DNA of 64,000 nucleotides from an uncultured Polaribacter sp. (GTDB taxonomy: Bacteria; Bacteroidota; Bacteroidia; Flavobacteriales; Flavobacteriaceae). The notes under the pieces were generated by a model, which did not search any database, was not told the origin of the DNA, and worked only from the letters and a program-made list of their open reading frames with translations. Positions 16,480 to 24,812 of the stretch are shown piece by piece; the stretch's first letter is position 1; each line of letters starts with the position of its first letter. The stretch spans positions 1 to 64,000 of the forward strand of contig NZ_CANMUE010000011.1 of the NCBI RefSeq assembly GCF_947500975.1. Reading direction: 5' to 3'. The translations under genes and the position numbers were made by a program.

Positions 16480-18671
16480 TGATCAAAAACATACACATAT
16501 TATTCACTTTTATTTTTTTGAGTTTTCAAACGTATTTTGCGCAAGAAACCATTATTTATAAAGAAGGAATTCAATTTTCAGTCAGAATTACCGTGGTTGA
16601 AGAAAATACAAATAATCTTATTAAAAATGCAGAGATAGAAGTAAATGGAGTGTTATACTCTTTTCCAGATATAAACGGAAAATATATTGTTAAAGCCAAG
16701 GTTGGTGATGAGGTTAGAATATCTCATCCAGATTTTGAAACGGTATATTACACCTTAAAATCAAGTGAAGATATTAAAATTTTAGTTAGAGGTTTTTCAA
16801 CTTTAAAAAGCAAATTTAATAGTAGAGATAAGAGATATAAAGAAGTAGATTTTTATCTGCAATATTTAGATTCTGCAAAATTTTATAAAAAACAAAACAT
16901 AGATAAAAGTGTATCATTTATTGAAAAAGCTTTGCAAAAAAAGGAGTCTAAAAGAAGAAATGCAACTACCTATAAGTTATTGGCAGATATTTATTTGCAT
17001 TGGAAACAGTATGATTTAGCAATTTATAATTACAAATTATCTAATCAAATTAATAAAGAAAAAAGCACAAAAATTGCATTAGCAAATGCGCAATTTTTAT
17101 CAAAAAAATACAAAGAAAGTTTAAAAACTTATCAAAACTTAAAAAATGAAAGGTTAAGTGTTTACGAAGAAATAATAGTTTTTGAAGGTTTAGGCGATAT
17201 AGCTTTTGCAACTAAAAAATTAGAAAATTCAAAATTAAATTACCAAAAGGCACTAAAAGTTGCAAAAACCAATTTTGTAACACCTAAAATTACCGATTTA
17301 AATTCTAAAATTGCTGATGTTTTAGCAGCTCAAGGAAACATAATTGAGGCAGCAAAACAGTTTGAAAGTTCTTTAATTTTAGCTGAAAAAGAAAACAGAT
17401 CTCGCTCTTTAAAAGAAGAAGAAAAGGTAGCTGATTTTTACAATTCTAACAAGTTGTATGATGATGAAATTAAATTAAGAAAACAAAGTTTAGTTAAAGC
17501 AAATGAAATTAATTTATCAAAAAAATACTCAAAAGAAAAAGATTCTATTACTTCTCAAAAAATAAACTATAAAATAGGTAATGCTTATCTTTTAAAACAA
17601 GACTATGAAAATGCGATTCCTTTTTTAGAAAAAAGTAAAAAAGATGCTAATAAAAAAAATGATATTGTAGTTGAAAAAGACGCTACAAAGAAAATATCTG
17701 AAGTATTTGCAAATTTAGGGGACGATGAAAAAGCCTTAAAAAACTATAAAGAGTATGTATCACTAGTAGACACTTTGTATGTAAGAAAAGAACAAGAAAT
17801 ACAACAAGTAAAACGTTTTTCTAAGAAAATTTCCGACAATCAAAACAGAATTACAAGTTTAGAAAAGGATAAAGAATTAGCACAGAGTAAAATTAGTTTA
17901 GCTTATATAGATCAAAAATTATCGGAAGAAAGTAATCGTAAGCAACGTATAATAATTTATTCTCTTTTTGGAGGAATTTTAATGCTAATCTTACTTGCTT
18001 ATTTTATGTACCGAAATAATAAACAGCAAAAATTAGCCAATAATTTGTTGGCATTAAAGTCCATGCGTTCTCAAATGAATCCGCATTTTATTTTTAATGC
18101 TTTAAATTCTGTCAATAGTTTTATTGCTGTAAATGATGAGCGAAATGCTAATAGATATTTAAGCGAATTTTCGGTTTTAATGCGTTCAGTTTTAGAAAAT
18201 TCTGATGAAGATTTTATTTCTCTAAACAAAGAAATTGAACTGTTAGAATTATATGTGAAATTGGAACACAATCGTTTTAAAGATAAGTTTAATTATCAAA
18301 TTAATCTAGATAAAAATATCGATTTAGAGCAATTTTCAATTCCGCCAATGTTACTGCAACCTTATATAGAAAACGCTATTTGGCATGGTTTACGTTATAA
18401 AAAGGAGTTAGGGGGTTTAAATATTTCAATTGATAAAAAAGATCTAGAAACCGTTTTAATTACAATTATTGATGATGGAATTGGGCGTAAAAAATCTCAA
18501 GAACTAAAAACTTCACATCAATTAAAACAGAAGTCAAAAGGAATGAGTACTATTAAAAAAAGAATTCAAATTCTTAATGATATGTATAAAGAAAGAATTT
18601 CTGTAAATGTTTCTGATACTTTTAAAAACGGAGGCGGAACAAAAGTTGAATTGTTATTAAAGAAAAAGTAA
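16479..18671 (+). CDS. LytS-type sensor histidine kinase with TPR sensor region
   Basis: Membrane histidine kinase of 730 residues. It has a signal peptide (1-22), then a short carboxypeptidase-regulatory-like stretch (30-95). Periplasmic TPR repeats follow (about 110-460), then a coiled coil and one transmembrane helix at about 488-508. The LytS/YehU kinase core has the phospho-acceptor His536 in QMNPHFIFNALNSV. The HATPase is at about 625-730 (IIDDGIGRKKSQEL, GGGTKVELLL). It shares single-base stop/start overlaps with the genes on both sides, so a three-protein unit is translated together. The N-terminal sandwich echoes that of the upstream protein. The signal sensed is unknown. Confidence 0.93.
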   Translation: MIKNIHILFTFIFLSFQTYFAQETIIYKEGIQFSVRITVVEENTNNLIKNAEIEVNGVLYSFPDINGKYIVKAKVGDEVRISHPDFETVYYTLKSSEDIKILVRGFSTLKSKFNSRDKRYKEVDFYLQYLDSAKFYKKQNIDKSVSFIEKALQKKESKRRNATTYKLLADIYLHWKQYDLAIYNYKLSNQINKEKSTKIALANAQFLSKKYKESLKTYQNLKNERLSVYEEIIVFEGLGDIAFATKKLENSKLNYQKALKVAKTNFVTPKITDLNSKIADVLAAQGNIIEAAKQFESSLILAEKENRSRSLKEEEKVADFYNSNKLYDDEIKLRKQSLVKANEINLSKKYSKEKDSITSQKINYKIGNAYLLKQDYENAIPFLEKSKKDANKKNDIVVEKDATKKISEVFANLGDDEKALKNYKEYVSLVDTLYVRKEQEIQQVKRFSKKISDNQNRITSLEKDKELAQSKISLAYIDQKLSEESNRKQRIIIYSLFGGILMLILLAYFMYRNNKQQKLANNLLALKSMRSQMNPHFIFNALNSVNSFIAVNDERNANRYLSEFSVLMRSVLENSDEDFISLNKEIELLELYVKLEHNRFKDKFNYQINLDKNIDLEQFSIPPMLLQPYIENAIWHGLRYKKELGGLNISIDKKDLETVLITIIDDGIGRKKSQELKTSHQLKQKSKGMSTIKKRIQILNDMYKERISVNVSDTFKNGGGTKVELLLKKK

Positions 18672-19405
18672 TGAAGCTAAAAGCAATTATTGTAGAAGAT
18701 GAACAAATTGGAAGAGAAATTCTTCGCAATTATATTGGTAAATATTGCCCGAATGTTACATTGTTAGGAGAGGCAAGTAATATAGATGAAGCTTTTTTTT
18801 TAATTAAAAAACATGAATTAGATATAGTTTTTTTAGATGTTGAAATGCCATTTGGAAATGCTTTTGATCTATTAGAAAAAGTTGAAAATAGAACCTTTGA
18901 AACCGTTTTTGTAACTGCTTACGATCATTATGCAATTGAAGCTCTAAACAATGATGCAAGTTATTATTTACTTAAACCAATTTCTATTGACGAGTTGATA
19001 AAAGCTGTAAATATTGTTGCTGAAATTAAAGAAAAAGAGAATCAATTACAGTATCAAATTTTAAAACCAAAAACAAATTCTGCGTTAGGTAAAATTACAA
19101 TTCCACAGCAAGATGGTTTTGAAGTATTAGACATTAATGATATTATTTTTTGTAAAGCTGATGATAATTATACGGAAATTCATCTTACAAATTCTAAAAA
19201 ATTAGTGAGTAAAACCTTAAAATATTTTGAAGAGGCTTTAACCGAATATACCTTTGCCAGGATTCATAAATCTTATTTAGTAAACGTTAACGCTATTACA
19301 AAATATAAAAAAGGAAAGGGTGGAAGTGTAGTTGTTTCTAATGGAAAAGAAATTTTGGTTTCTGCTTCACAAAAAAGTAATTTACTCTCTTATTTTAAGA
19401 ATTAA
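18671..19405 (+). CDS. LytTR-family response regulator
   Basis: Cognate regulator for the kinase just upstream. The receiver domain (1-120) has the acidic pocket (IIVEDEQ) and phosphorylated Asp56 in VFLDVEMP. Lys106 lies in LLKPISIDEL. A LytTR DNA-binding domain covers about 145-244 (DINDIIFCKADDNYTEIHL, FARIHKSYLVNVNAI). At 244 residues it has standard length. It starts on the last base of the kinase stop codon and is convergent to the sterol-desaturase gene after a 1-base gap. The target promoters are not evident. Confidence 0.95.
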   Translation: MKLKAIIVEDEQIGREILRNYIGKYCPNVTLLGEASNIDEAFFLIKKHELDIVFLDVEMPFGNAFDLLEKVENRTFETVFVTAYDHYAIEALNNDASYYLLKPISIDELIKAVNIVAEIKEKENQLQYQILKPKTNSALGKITIPQQDGFEVLDINDIIFCKADDNYTEIHLTNSKKLVSKTLKYFEEALTEYTFARIHKSYLVNVNAITKYKKGKGGSVVVSNGKEILVSASQKSNLLSYFKN

Positions 19406-19406
19406 A

Positions 19407-20294
19407 CTAATCTTTTTTACCTAAAGGATATAACTCTTGCTCAATAAAACTTTTTGGAAAATGTTCATCGCCATTAAAACCTAATTCAATATCTTTTCCA
19501 GAATATGGAATGTAATTAGTTTTAAAAATATAATCCCAAATACTTAAAGTAATTCCAAAGTTTACACCATTTTTTCTGCCTTCGGGTAACTCTTTTACAT
19601 GGTGCCAAATATGCATTTTTGGATTGTTAAAAATGTATTTTAAAAAACCATAATCCCAATTAATATTTGCGTGATTTAAGTGTCCAATTGTAATATTAAA
19701 AAAATGTACATAGGCAATATCTTGTGCCGTAAAACCTCCAATTATAGCTAACGGAATGTATTTTAACGAATTGTAAACTACAGGTTCCATCCAATGGTAA
19801 CGTAAGTGCGCCGCAAACCCCATTTGTTTTACAGAGTGATGTACTTTGTGGAAATTCCAAAGAAACTCGAATTGATGTAGCAATCTGTGAGTGCACCATT
19901 GTACAAAATCAATCACAATAAAAAAGATAAAAATTCGCAGCCAAAATGGATAAAAATTCAACTCTAATAATTGAAAATCTGTTATTGATAAATTGATAAT
20001 TCCTAAAACATCATTAAACAATTGTGCTGCTGAATTAGACAAGGCAATTAATACAATTAAGTTTAATAAAAAGAAATTGAAGAACATGTAAAATGTATCT
20101 AACCAAAAATCTTTACGAATAATTGATTGATTTTTACGCCAAGGAAAAATAATTTCTAAACCCCAAACCACTAAAGAAATGATAATTAATCCATAAAAAT
20201 AATTTTCCCAGTTCAAATCCATCAAAATTGATTTTTGGATGTAATTCCAATAATCAGCATAGGAGTTTTTTATAATGTCTAGGTATTTATTCAC
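19407..20294 (-). CDS. Sterol desaturase / fatty acid hydroxylase superfamily protein
   Basis: Integral membrane di-iron enzyme of 295 residues. Three transmembrane stretches lie in the first half (about 35-50, 70-95 and 115-135). The His motifs follow: CTHRLLHQ, NFHKVHHS, RYHWMEP and HIWHHVKE, with a late His in NHANINWD. All eight or so ligands of the superfamily seem present. Such enzymes hydroxylate or desaturate lipids at the membrane. It is the last gene of the arsenosugar run, 13 bases after the nucleoside phosphorylase gene, so it is probably cotranscribed. A role on an arsenic-containing lipid is a speculation from position only. Confidence 0.88.
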   Translation of the reverse strand: MNKYLDIIKNSYADYWNYIQKSILMDLNWENYFYGLIIISLVVWGLEIIFPWRKNQSIIRKDFWLDTFYMFFNFFLLNLIVLIALSNSAAQLFNDVLGIINLSITDFQLLELNFYPFWLRIFIFFIVIDFVQWCTHRLLHQFEFLWNFHKVHHSVKQMGFAAHLRYHWMEPVVYNSLKYIPLAIIGGFTAQDIAYVHFFNITIGHLNHANINWDYGFLKYIFNNPKMHIWHHVKELPEGRKNGVNFGITLSIWDYIFKTNYIPYSGKDIELGFNGDEHFPKSFIEQELYPLGKKD

Positions 20295-20307
20295 GTATCA
20301 AATTTAA

Positions 20308-21126
20308 TTAAATCACCTTAATTACTTCTTTAAAAAGTGTAATCATTTTAGGTTCTGTTTTACCAGCAATTGCAATAATTTCTGCAATATCAACAGGTTG
20401 TAAATTTTTTGGATTACATTCATCTGTTAACACAGAAATAGCAGCACAAGGAAGGTTCATTTGTTTAGCAACAATTACTTCTGGTACAGTGCTCATACCA
20501 ACTGCATCTGATTCTAAAATTTGTAGCATTCTATATTCTGCTCTGGTCTCTAGTTGAGGGCCAACAACACTTGCATAAACTCCTTCATGCAACTCGATAT
20601 TGTTTTTTATTGCAATTTCTTTAATTTTTTGATTGATTTCTTTAGAGTAAGGTTCTAACATATCTGCAAAAATATTTCCAAAATTGTTTGCTCCTTTAAA
20701 AGCTAAAGGAGATCCACCTTGTAAATTAATATGATCTTCAATCAACATTAAATCACCTTTTTTGTAGTTTAAGTTTATGGCTCCAGCGGCATTTGAAATT
20801 AATAATTTTTTAATTCCTAAACCATGCATAGTTCTAATTCCGTAAGTAACTTCCCAAAGATTGTAGCCTTCATATAAATGAAAACGACCTGCCATAACAA
20901 CTACTTTTTTACCAGATAATTCGCCATAAATTAATTTACCAGAATGAAACTCTACAGTAGCAACAGGAAAATTAGGAATGTCTTTATAAGCAACTTCTTT
21001 TTTAATAGAAATTTCATCAACTAGTTTTCCTAAACCAGTTCCTAAAACAATTCCAATTTCAGGATTTGTAATTCCTTTTGAAGATAAAAAATCAATTGTT
21101 TGTTTTAATTGTTGTTGCTTAGTCAT
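20308..21126 (-). CDS. Purine-nucleoside phosphorylase
   Basis: Trimeric-type purine nucleoside phosphorylase (272 residues) that splits nucleosides with phosphate. Motifs are GIVLGTGLGKLVDEI, VEFHSGKLIYG, GRFHLYEGYNLWEV, ISNAAGAINLNY and GPQLETRAEYRML (catalytic Glu). The purine-binding loop reads SVLTDECNP. The residue after Thr, which is Asn in the classical inosine/guanosine enzymes, is Asp here; in the human enzyme an Asn-to-Asp change at this place admits adenosine. It lies 5 bases after the glycosyltransferase gene in the arsenosugar cluster, where removal of adenine from an arsenic nucleoside is the expected next step. Confidence 0.93.
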   Translation of the reverse strand: MTKQQQLKQTIDFLSSKGITNPEIGIVLGTGLGKLVDEISIKKEVAYKDIPNFPVATVEFHSGKLIYGELSGKKVVVMAGRFHLYEGYNLWEVTYGIRTMHGLGIKKLLISNAAGAINLNYKKGDLMLIEDHINLQGGSPLAFKGANNFGNIFADMLEPYSKEINQKIKEIAIKNNIELHEGVYASVVGPQLETRAEYRMLQILESDAVGMSTVPEVIVAKQMNLPCAAISVLTDECNPKNLQPVDIAEIIAIAGKTEPKMITLFKEVIKVI

Positions 21127-21131
21127 AACTC

Positions 21132-21734
21132 TTATTTTAAAAATTGTTGAAAAGCATGGTGATCTTTGATGTCTTCAAAAACATCTACATCATTCAATTC
21201 TTTTAACAAATGTACTTTTTTATCTTTTAAATCTAATAAAGTTTTTGCTCTAACAGTAGCGGTTCCCCAATCTTTGTTTTTGAAAATTTTTTCTTCTAAA
21301 GATTTCATTCCTAAAAGATAATAACCACCATCTTCTGCAGGTCCTAATACAACATCATTATTCTCTAATTGATGAAAAGCATCGTCAATAATTTCCGATG
21401 TTAAATCAAACAAATCACTACCAATAATCATCACTTTATCATAGCTTGCTTTAAAGCCGTTTTCAAAAGCGTTTCTCATTCTAATGCCAAGATCTTCACC
21501 AATTTGTTGGTGTTTTTGATATATTTTTGGATCCCATATATCATTTTCTCTAACTTTTACGGAATAATAAACAGCTTTGTCAGATGCTACTTTAGCTGAA
21601 ATATCTCGAGTTTTTTTTAATAAAAACTTATAAATTTCTAAAGCAGTTTCATCTCCAACAGTTTTAGCTAAACGAGTTTTTGCTTTTCCTAATTCAGGAT
21701 TTCTGGTAAAAATTAGAAGTAAATTTTTACTCAT
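21132..21734 (-). CDS. TIGR04282-type (arsenosugar-associated) glycosyltransferase
   Basis: A 200-residue GT-A-like nucleotide-diphospho-sugar transferase of the DUF2064/TIGR04282 type. KNLLLIFTRNPELGKAKTRLA is the nucleotide-binding start, IIGSDLFDL the metal-binding Asp region and GPAEDGGYYLLGM the acceptor loop. This family occurs beside the radical SAM gene arsS and is thought to help build arsenosugars. Its start overlaps the rhodanese gene by 8 bases and the phosphorylase follows after 5 bases, so it sits tightly inside the operon. Confidence 0.9.
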   Translation of the reverse strand: MSKNLLLIFTRNPELGKAKTRLAKTVGDETALEIYKFLLKKTRDISAKVASDKAVYYSVKVRENDIWDPKIYQKHQQIGEDLGIRMRNAFENGFKASYDKVMIIGSDLFDLTSEIIDDAFHQLENNDVVLGPAEDGGYYLLGMKSLEEKIFKNKDWGTATVRAKTLLDLKDKKVHLLKELNDVDVFEDIKDHHAFQQFLK

Positions 21735-22215
21735 ATACTTTCTTTCCTTTTTTAAGCCATTTACTCCAATCTTTATTAAAAGTGTGAACTTTTTCTGTAG
21801 ATTTTCCTAAAGTGTCTATAATTTTAAAGTCAGCATTTTTCCATTCAAAAATACCTCCATATAAATTAAAAACATTGGTATATCCTTCTTGTATTAATTT
21901 ATGAGCAATAATTTCTGATCGAATTCCTAAAGAACAATACACAACAATTTTTGCATTTTTATTTTTAGGAAGTCGTTTTAATGTTTCATCTATCTTAAAG
22001 TTGTCAAAACCAACACAAATAGCTTTTTCTAAATGACTAACTTTAAATTCTTTGGTTTCTCTAGCATCTAATAAAATAGCATTTGTTGTAGCTAAAGAAT
22101 CAACAGAAATATAAGGAACATTGTTTTTGTTGTATTGATTCAATAATTTATCTAGCTTCTTTTGACCAAAAGAAACTGAACTTATTAATAGAAAAAAGAA
22201 AAGTGTTTTTTTCAT
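21727..22215 (-). CDS. Secreted rhodanese-like domain protein
   Basis: Periplasmic single-domain rhodanese of 162 residues. A signal peptide (1-18, cut after SFGQ) precedes the fold (LLDARETKEFKVSHLEKAI). The active-site Cys is in IVVYCSLGIRSE (about residue 93), and the fold ends with NLYGGIFEWKNADF. It can carry a persulfide or bind thiophilic ions such as arsenite at the exposed Cys. It lies between arsM and the glycosyltransferase gene, overlapping the latter, which points to a part in arsenic handling; that part is inferred. Confidence 0.9.
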   Translation of the reverse strand: MKKTLFFFLLISSVSFGQKKLDKLLNQYNKNNVPYISVDSLATTNAILLDARETKEFKVSHLEKAICVGFDNFKIDETLKRLPKNKNAKIVVYCSLGIRSEIIAHKLIQEGYTNVFNLYGGIFEWKNADFKIIDTLGKSTEKVHTFNKDWSKWLKKGKKVYE

Positions 22216-22229
22216 ATATTTATTATTTT

Positions 22230-22299
22230 GTCATTACGAGGAAGAATGACGAAGTAATCTGTTGATTAGTAGTAAATTTCTTCGTAAACTCACAATGAC
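22230..22299. repeat. Imperfect palindromic intergenic repeat (GTCATT family)
   Basis: The left arm starts GTCATTACGAGGAAG and the right arm ends CTCACAATGAC, with inner matches ACGAAGTAAT and TTTCTTCGT. This makes a long imperfect hairpin filling the gap between arsM and the rhodanese gene. A shorter relative lies at 59232-59283. Confidence 0.65.
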
Positions 22300-22308
22300 G
22301 TTATATCT

Positions 22309-23277
22309 CTAACAACATCCGCCACCATCATAATGAAAAGTAGAAGGAGAAAAGAAAATATCATCTCTACCTAAGCTTTCTAGAGCTGCAGCTGTTTTAT
22401 CACAAATTGCTAAGGGTTGATTTTTTAATAAAGTATGTCCTAAACCATCATCAAAATAATCATCTTCGCCATAATAAATAGCAGCTTTTCCTGTAAAAAT
22501 ACAAGGTCCATCTGCTGGCATTGGATCTTTTATTGCTGCAACTTCAATAGATTCTATATAAATTAATTCGTCTGTTGGATAGTTTTTTGGATCTAAAATT
22601 CTGTAAGGTTTTCTTGCTCTAATTTCAATAGTTCCAAAACCAGCATCAGTTAATGCTTTTACATAATCTGCAATAGATAAACTTCCGCTTAAACACAGTG
22701 CACGTAAACGATCGTCGTTTCGTAATTCATCATTCATTGGTTGTTCGCAAGTAGGATCACTCATTACCAAACGTCCATGAGGTTTTAAAACTCTGTACAT
22801 TTCTGCTATGGCTTTCTTTAAATCATCAGATTTAAAAATATTGAATAAGCAGTTTTGGGCAGCAACATCAATAGAATTATCTTCTACAGGTAAATTCATT
22901 GCATCTCCTTTTCTTAAATCAACAAATTCACTTTTAAACCAATCATTTTGTTCTTCAGCTATTTTGAAATTTTTACGAGAAGCTTCTAACATTTCATCAA
23001 CTACATCTAATCCAATAACACCTCCTTTAGTTCTGTTAAAGTAGGAAAATTGAAGTAATTCCATTCCTCCACCAACACCAACATACAACATTTTTGGGTT
23101 GTTTGTTAAATCTCTAGCATGTACGGTAGAACCACATCCATAATTCATTTCTTGCATGATTCTAGGGATTTTTAACCCTGGCAATTCCCAAATAGGATTT
23201 GTAGTACAGCATAATCCAACATCTGGGGTTAGTGCTGCTTCTTTATATACATTGTGTGTAGTATCTAAATAACTCAT
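22309..23277 (-). CDS. arsM: Arsenosugar-type arsenite S-adenosylmethyltransferase
   Basis: SAM-dependent methyltransferase that methylates trivalent arsenic, the first step of the arsenosugar route. It has conserved cysteines (GLCCTTNPIW, MNYGCGSTVHA, AQNCLFNIF), the Rossmann SAM loop LYVGVGGGMELLQ with GLDVVDEM, and a terminal vicinal pair GGGCC that may bind As. The ATG at 23277 is preferred because MSYLDTTHNVYKEAAL is where the family begins. An earlier in-frame ATG at 23313 would overlap arsS by 14 bases and add a low-complexity leader. arsS lies 22 bases upstream. Confidence 0.92.
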   Translation of the reverse strand: MSYLDTTHNVYKEAALTPDVGLCCTTNPIWELPGLKIPRIMQEMNYGCGSTVHARDLTNNPKMLYVGVGGGMELLQFSYFNRTKGGVIGLDVVDEMLEASRKNFKIAEEQNDWFKSEFVDLRKGDAMNLPVEDNSIDVAAQNCLFNIFKSDDLKKAIAEMYRVLKPHGRLVMSDPTCEQPMNDELRNDDRLRALCLSGSLSIADYVKALTDAGFGTIEIRARKPYRILDPKNYPTDELIYIESIEVAAIKDPMPADGPCIFTGKAAIYYGEDDYFDDGLGHTLLKNQPLAICDKTAAALESLGRDDIFFSPSTFHYDGGGCC

Positions 23278-23299
23278 ATTTTGTTTTTTTATTGATAAA

Positions 23300-24355
23300 T
23301 TATGCAACAACACCTTGGCAGCTACTTCCTGCGCCAGCAGTACATCCGTAACAATGTTGATTGATAATTATACTTCTATCTTCTAATAATTCTTCGTTAT
23401 AATCTTTTATGTGTTTTACTTTACTTGCTACTTTTAAATTCAGCATTTGATTAAAATCACAGTCATACAACCAGCCATCCCAACTGATAGAAAGTGTATT
23501 TGTACACATTACATTTTCAACAGCTAAAGGATTGTAAGCATCTAATAAAGAATGCATGTAATCTTCATAATTGTCAGATGCTATTAAATAATCTAAAAAC
23601 CTACTAATAGGTAAATTTGTAATAGCAAAAAGGCTGTGAAAATCGATATTAAAATCAGTTTTTAAAGCTTTTTTGAAATCATTTTCTAGTGCCATTTGAT
23701 CTCCTGGTAAAAATGCTCCAGAAGGATTGTACACTAAATCTAACTTTAAATTAGAACCTTCAACACCATAACCAACTGCATTTAATTCTTGTAGCGCTTT
23801 TATAGATTTATCAAAAACACCATCACCACGTTGTTTATCAGTTTTTCCACGAGTCCAATGTGGCATTGAGGATACTACATGAACATTATGTTTTTTGAAA
23901 AATTCTGGTAAATCATAATATTTTTTGTTGGCTCTAATAATTGTTAAATTAGAACGAACAATAAAATCTTTAATTCCGGCTTTTGATGCTTCTTCTACAA
24001 ACCATCTAAAATTAGGATTCATTTCAGGCGCACCACCGGTTAAATCTAATGTATGTGCTTCAGTTTTTTTGATAACTTCTAAACATTCATTCATTGTTTC
24101 CAATGTCATGATTTCTTTTCTATCAGGACCCGCATCTACATGACAATGTTCACAAACTTGGTTACACATATAACCTAAGTTTATTTGAAGAATCTCTAAT
24201 TTTTTAGGACGTAGAGGAAAATGACCACTTTCTTTAATCTTAGCAGCAAATGTTGGTAACTCTCCATTTGCGAAAATTCCGCTTGAAAGAATTTCCATTT
24301 GTCGAGACGTATTTGCAATATCGTTATTTCTTGCTTTTAATGATTTTGTAGCCAT
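23300..24355 (-). CDS. arsS: Arsenosugar biosynthesis radical SAM protein
   Basis: Radical SAM enzyme thought to join a 5'-deoxyadenosyl group to dimethylarsenic, giving the nucleoside precursor of arsenosugars. The 4Fe-4S site is CNQVCEHC (Cys64, Cys68, Cys71), a CxxxCxxC motif in LGYMCNQVCEHCHVDAG. DLTGGAPEMNPNF is the SAM-binding GGE-like loop. The C-terminal region holds further cysteines (LYDCDFNQ, HCYGCTAGAGSSCQG), as in SPASM-like tails. With 351 residues it matches family length. It is directly followed by arsM and preceded by a small AhpD-like gene. Confidence 0.94.
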   Translation of the reverse strand: MATKSLKARNNDIANTSRQMEILSSGIFANGELPTFAAKIKESGHFPLRPKKLEILQINLGYMCNQVCEHCHVDAGPDRKEIMTLETMNECLEVIKKTEAHTLDLTGGAPEMNPNFRWFVEEASKAGIKDFIVRSNLTIIRANKKYYDLPEFFKKHNVHVVSSMPHWTRGKTDKQRGDGVFDKSIKALQELNAVGYGVEGSNLKLDLVYNPSGAFLPGDQMALENDFKKALKTDFNIDFHSLFAITNLPISRFLDYLIASDNYEDYMHSLLDAYNPLAVENVMCTNTLSISWDGWLYDCDFNQMLNLKVASKVKHIKDYNEELLEDRSIIINQHCYGCTAGAGSSCQGVVA

Positions 24356-24371
24356 AATTTAATTCTCAGTT

Positions 24372-24427
24372 AACAGTTGTAGTATGAAGTTTAGCAACTT
24401 TTTTGCGAGCTGAAACTTTAAACTGTT
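24372..24427. repeat. Imperfect inverted repeat between arsS and the AhpD-like gene
   Basis: AACAGTT pairs with AACTGTT, and inside it AAGTTT pairs with AAACTT. This gives a two-part hairpin in the 82-base gap. It would be transcribed within the arsenosugar operon. Confidence 0.55.
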
Positions 24428-24437
24428 TACTATAATT

Positions 24438-24773
24438 TTACATCTCCAATTTATTAACTTTATTCATCATTTGAACACCATGTACCAAAGTTGCACCGCT
24501 TTTAATTGCTGCTCCAACATGTATTGCTTCCATCATTTGTTCTTTGGTAATTCCGCGTTGCAAAGTGTCTTTTGTATAAGCATCAATACAATATGGACAT
24601 TGCTCTGTGTGTGCAACAGCTAACGCAATTAAAGACTTTTCACGAGCAGTTAAAGCGCCTTCTTCAAAGACTTTTCCATAATAGTCAAAAAACTTGTTTC
24701 CAAGTTCTTCGCTCCATTCTGTTATTTTGCCAAATTTTCTAAGATCGGCAGCATCATAATATGTTTTAGACAT
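24438..24773 (-). CDS. Arsenosugar-associated AhpD-like (CMD family) protein
   Basis: Small carboxymuconolactone-decarboxylase/AhpD-fold protein of 111 residues. The redox or proton-relay motif is EQCPYCIDAYTKD (CxxC with a following Asp and Lys), and GAAIKSGATLVHGVQM closes the helical core. Such a gene travels with arsS and arsM in many bacteria, as I know it, under the name arsenosugar-associated peroxidase-like protein. A role in reducing arsenic(V) intermediates with thiols would fit, but that is inference. It stands between DUF547 and arsS. Confidence 0.9.
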   Translation of the reverse strand: MSKTYYDAADLRKFGKITEWSEELGNKFFDYYGKVFEEGALTAREKSLIALAVAHTEQCPYCIDAYTKDTLQRGITKEQMMEAIHVGAAIKSGATLVHGVQMMNKVNKLEM

Positions 24774-24812
24774 GTCTTAAATTTGTAATTTTGAATTACG
24801 AAATTACTAAAA

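Noticed and set aside
23278..23313. Upstream start for arsM
   Set aside because: It would overlap arsS and add 12 residues (LLHNLSIKKQN) that are not part of the family; ATG 23277 fits.
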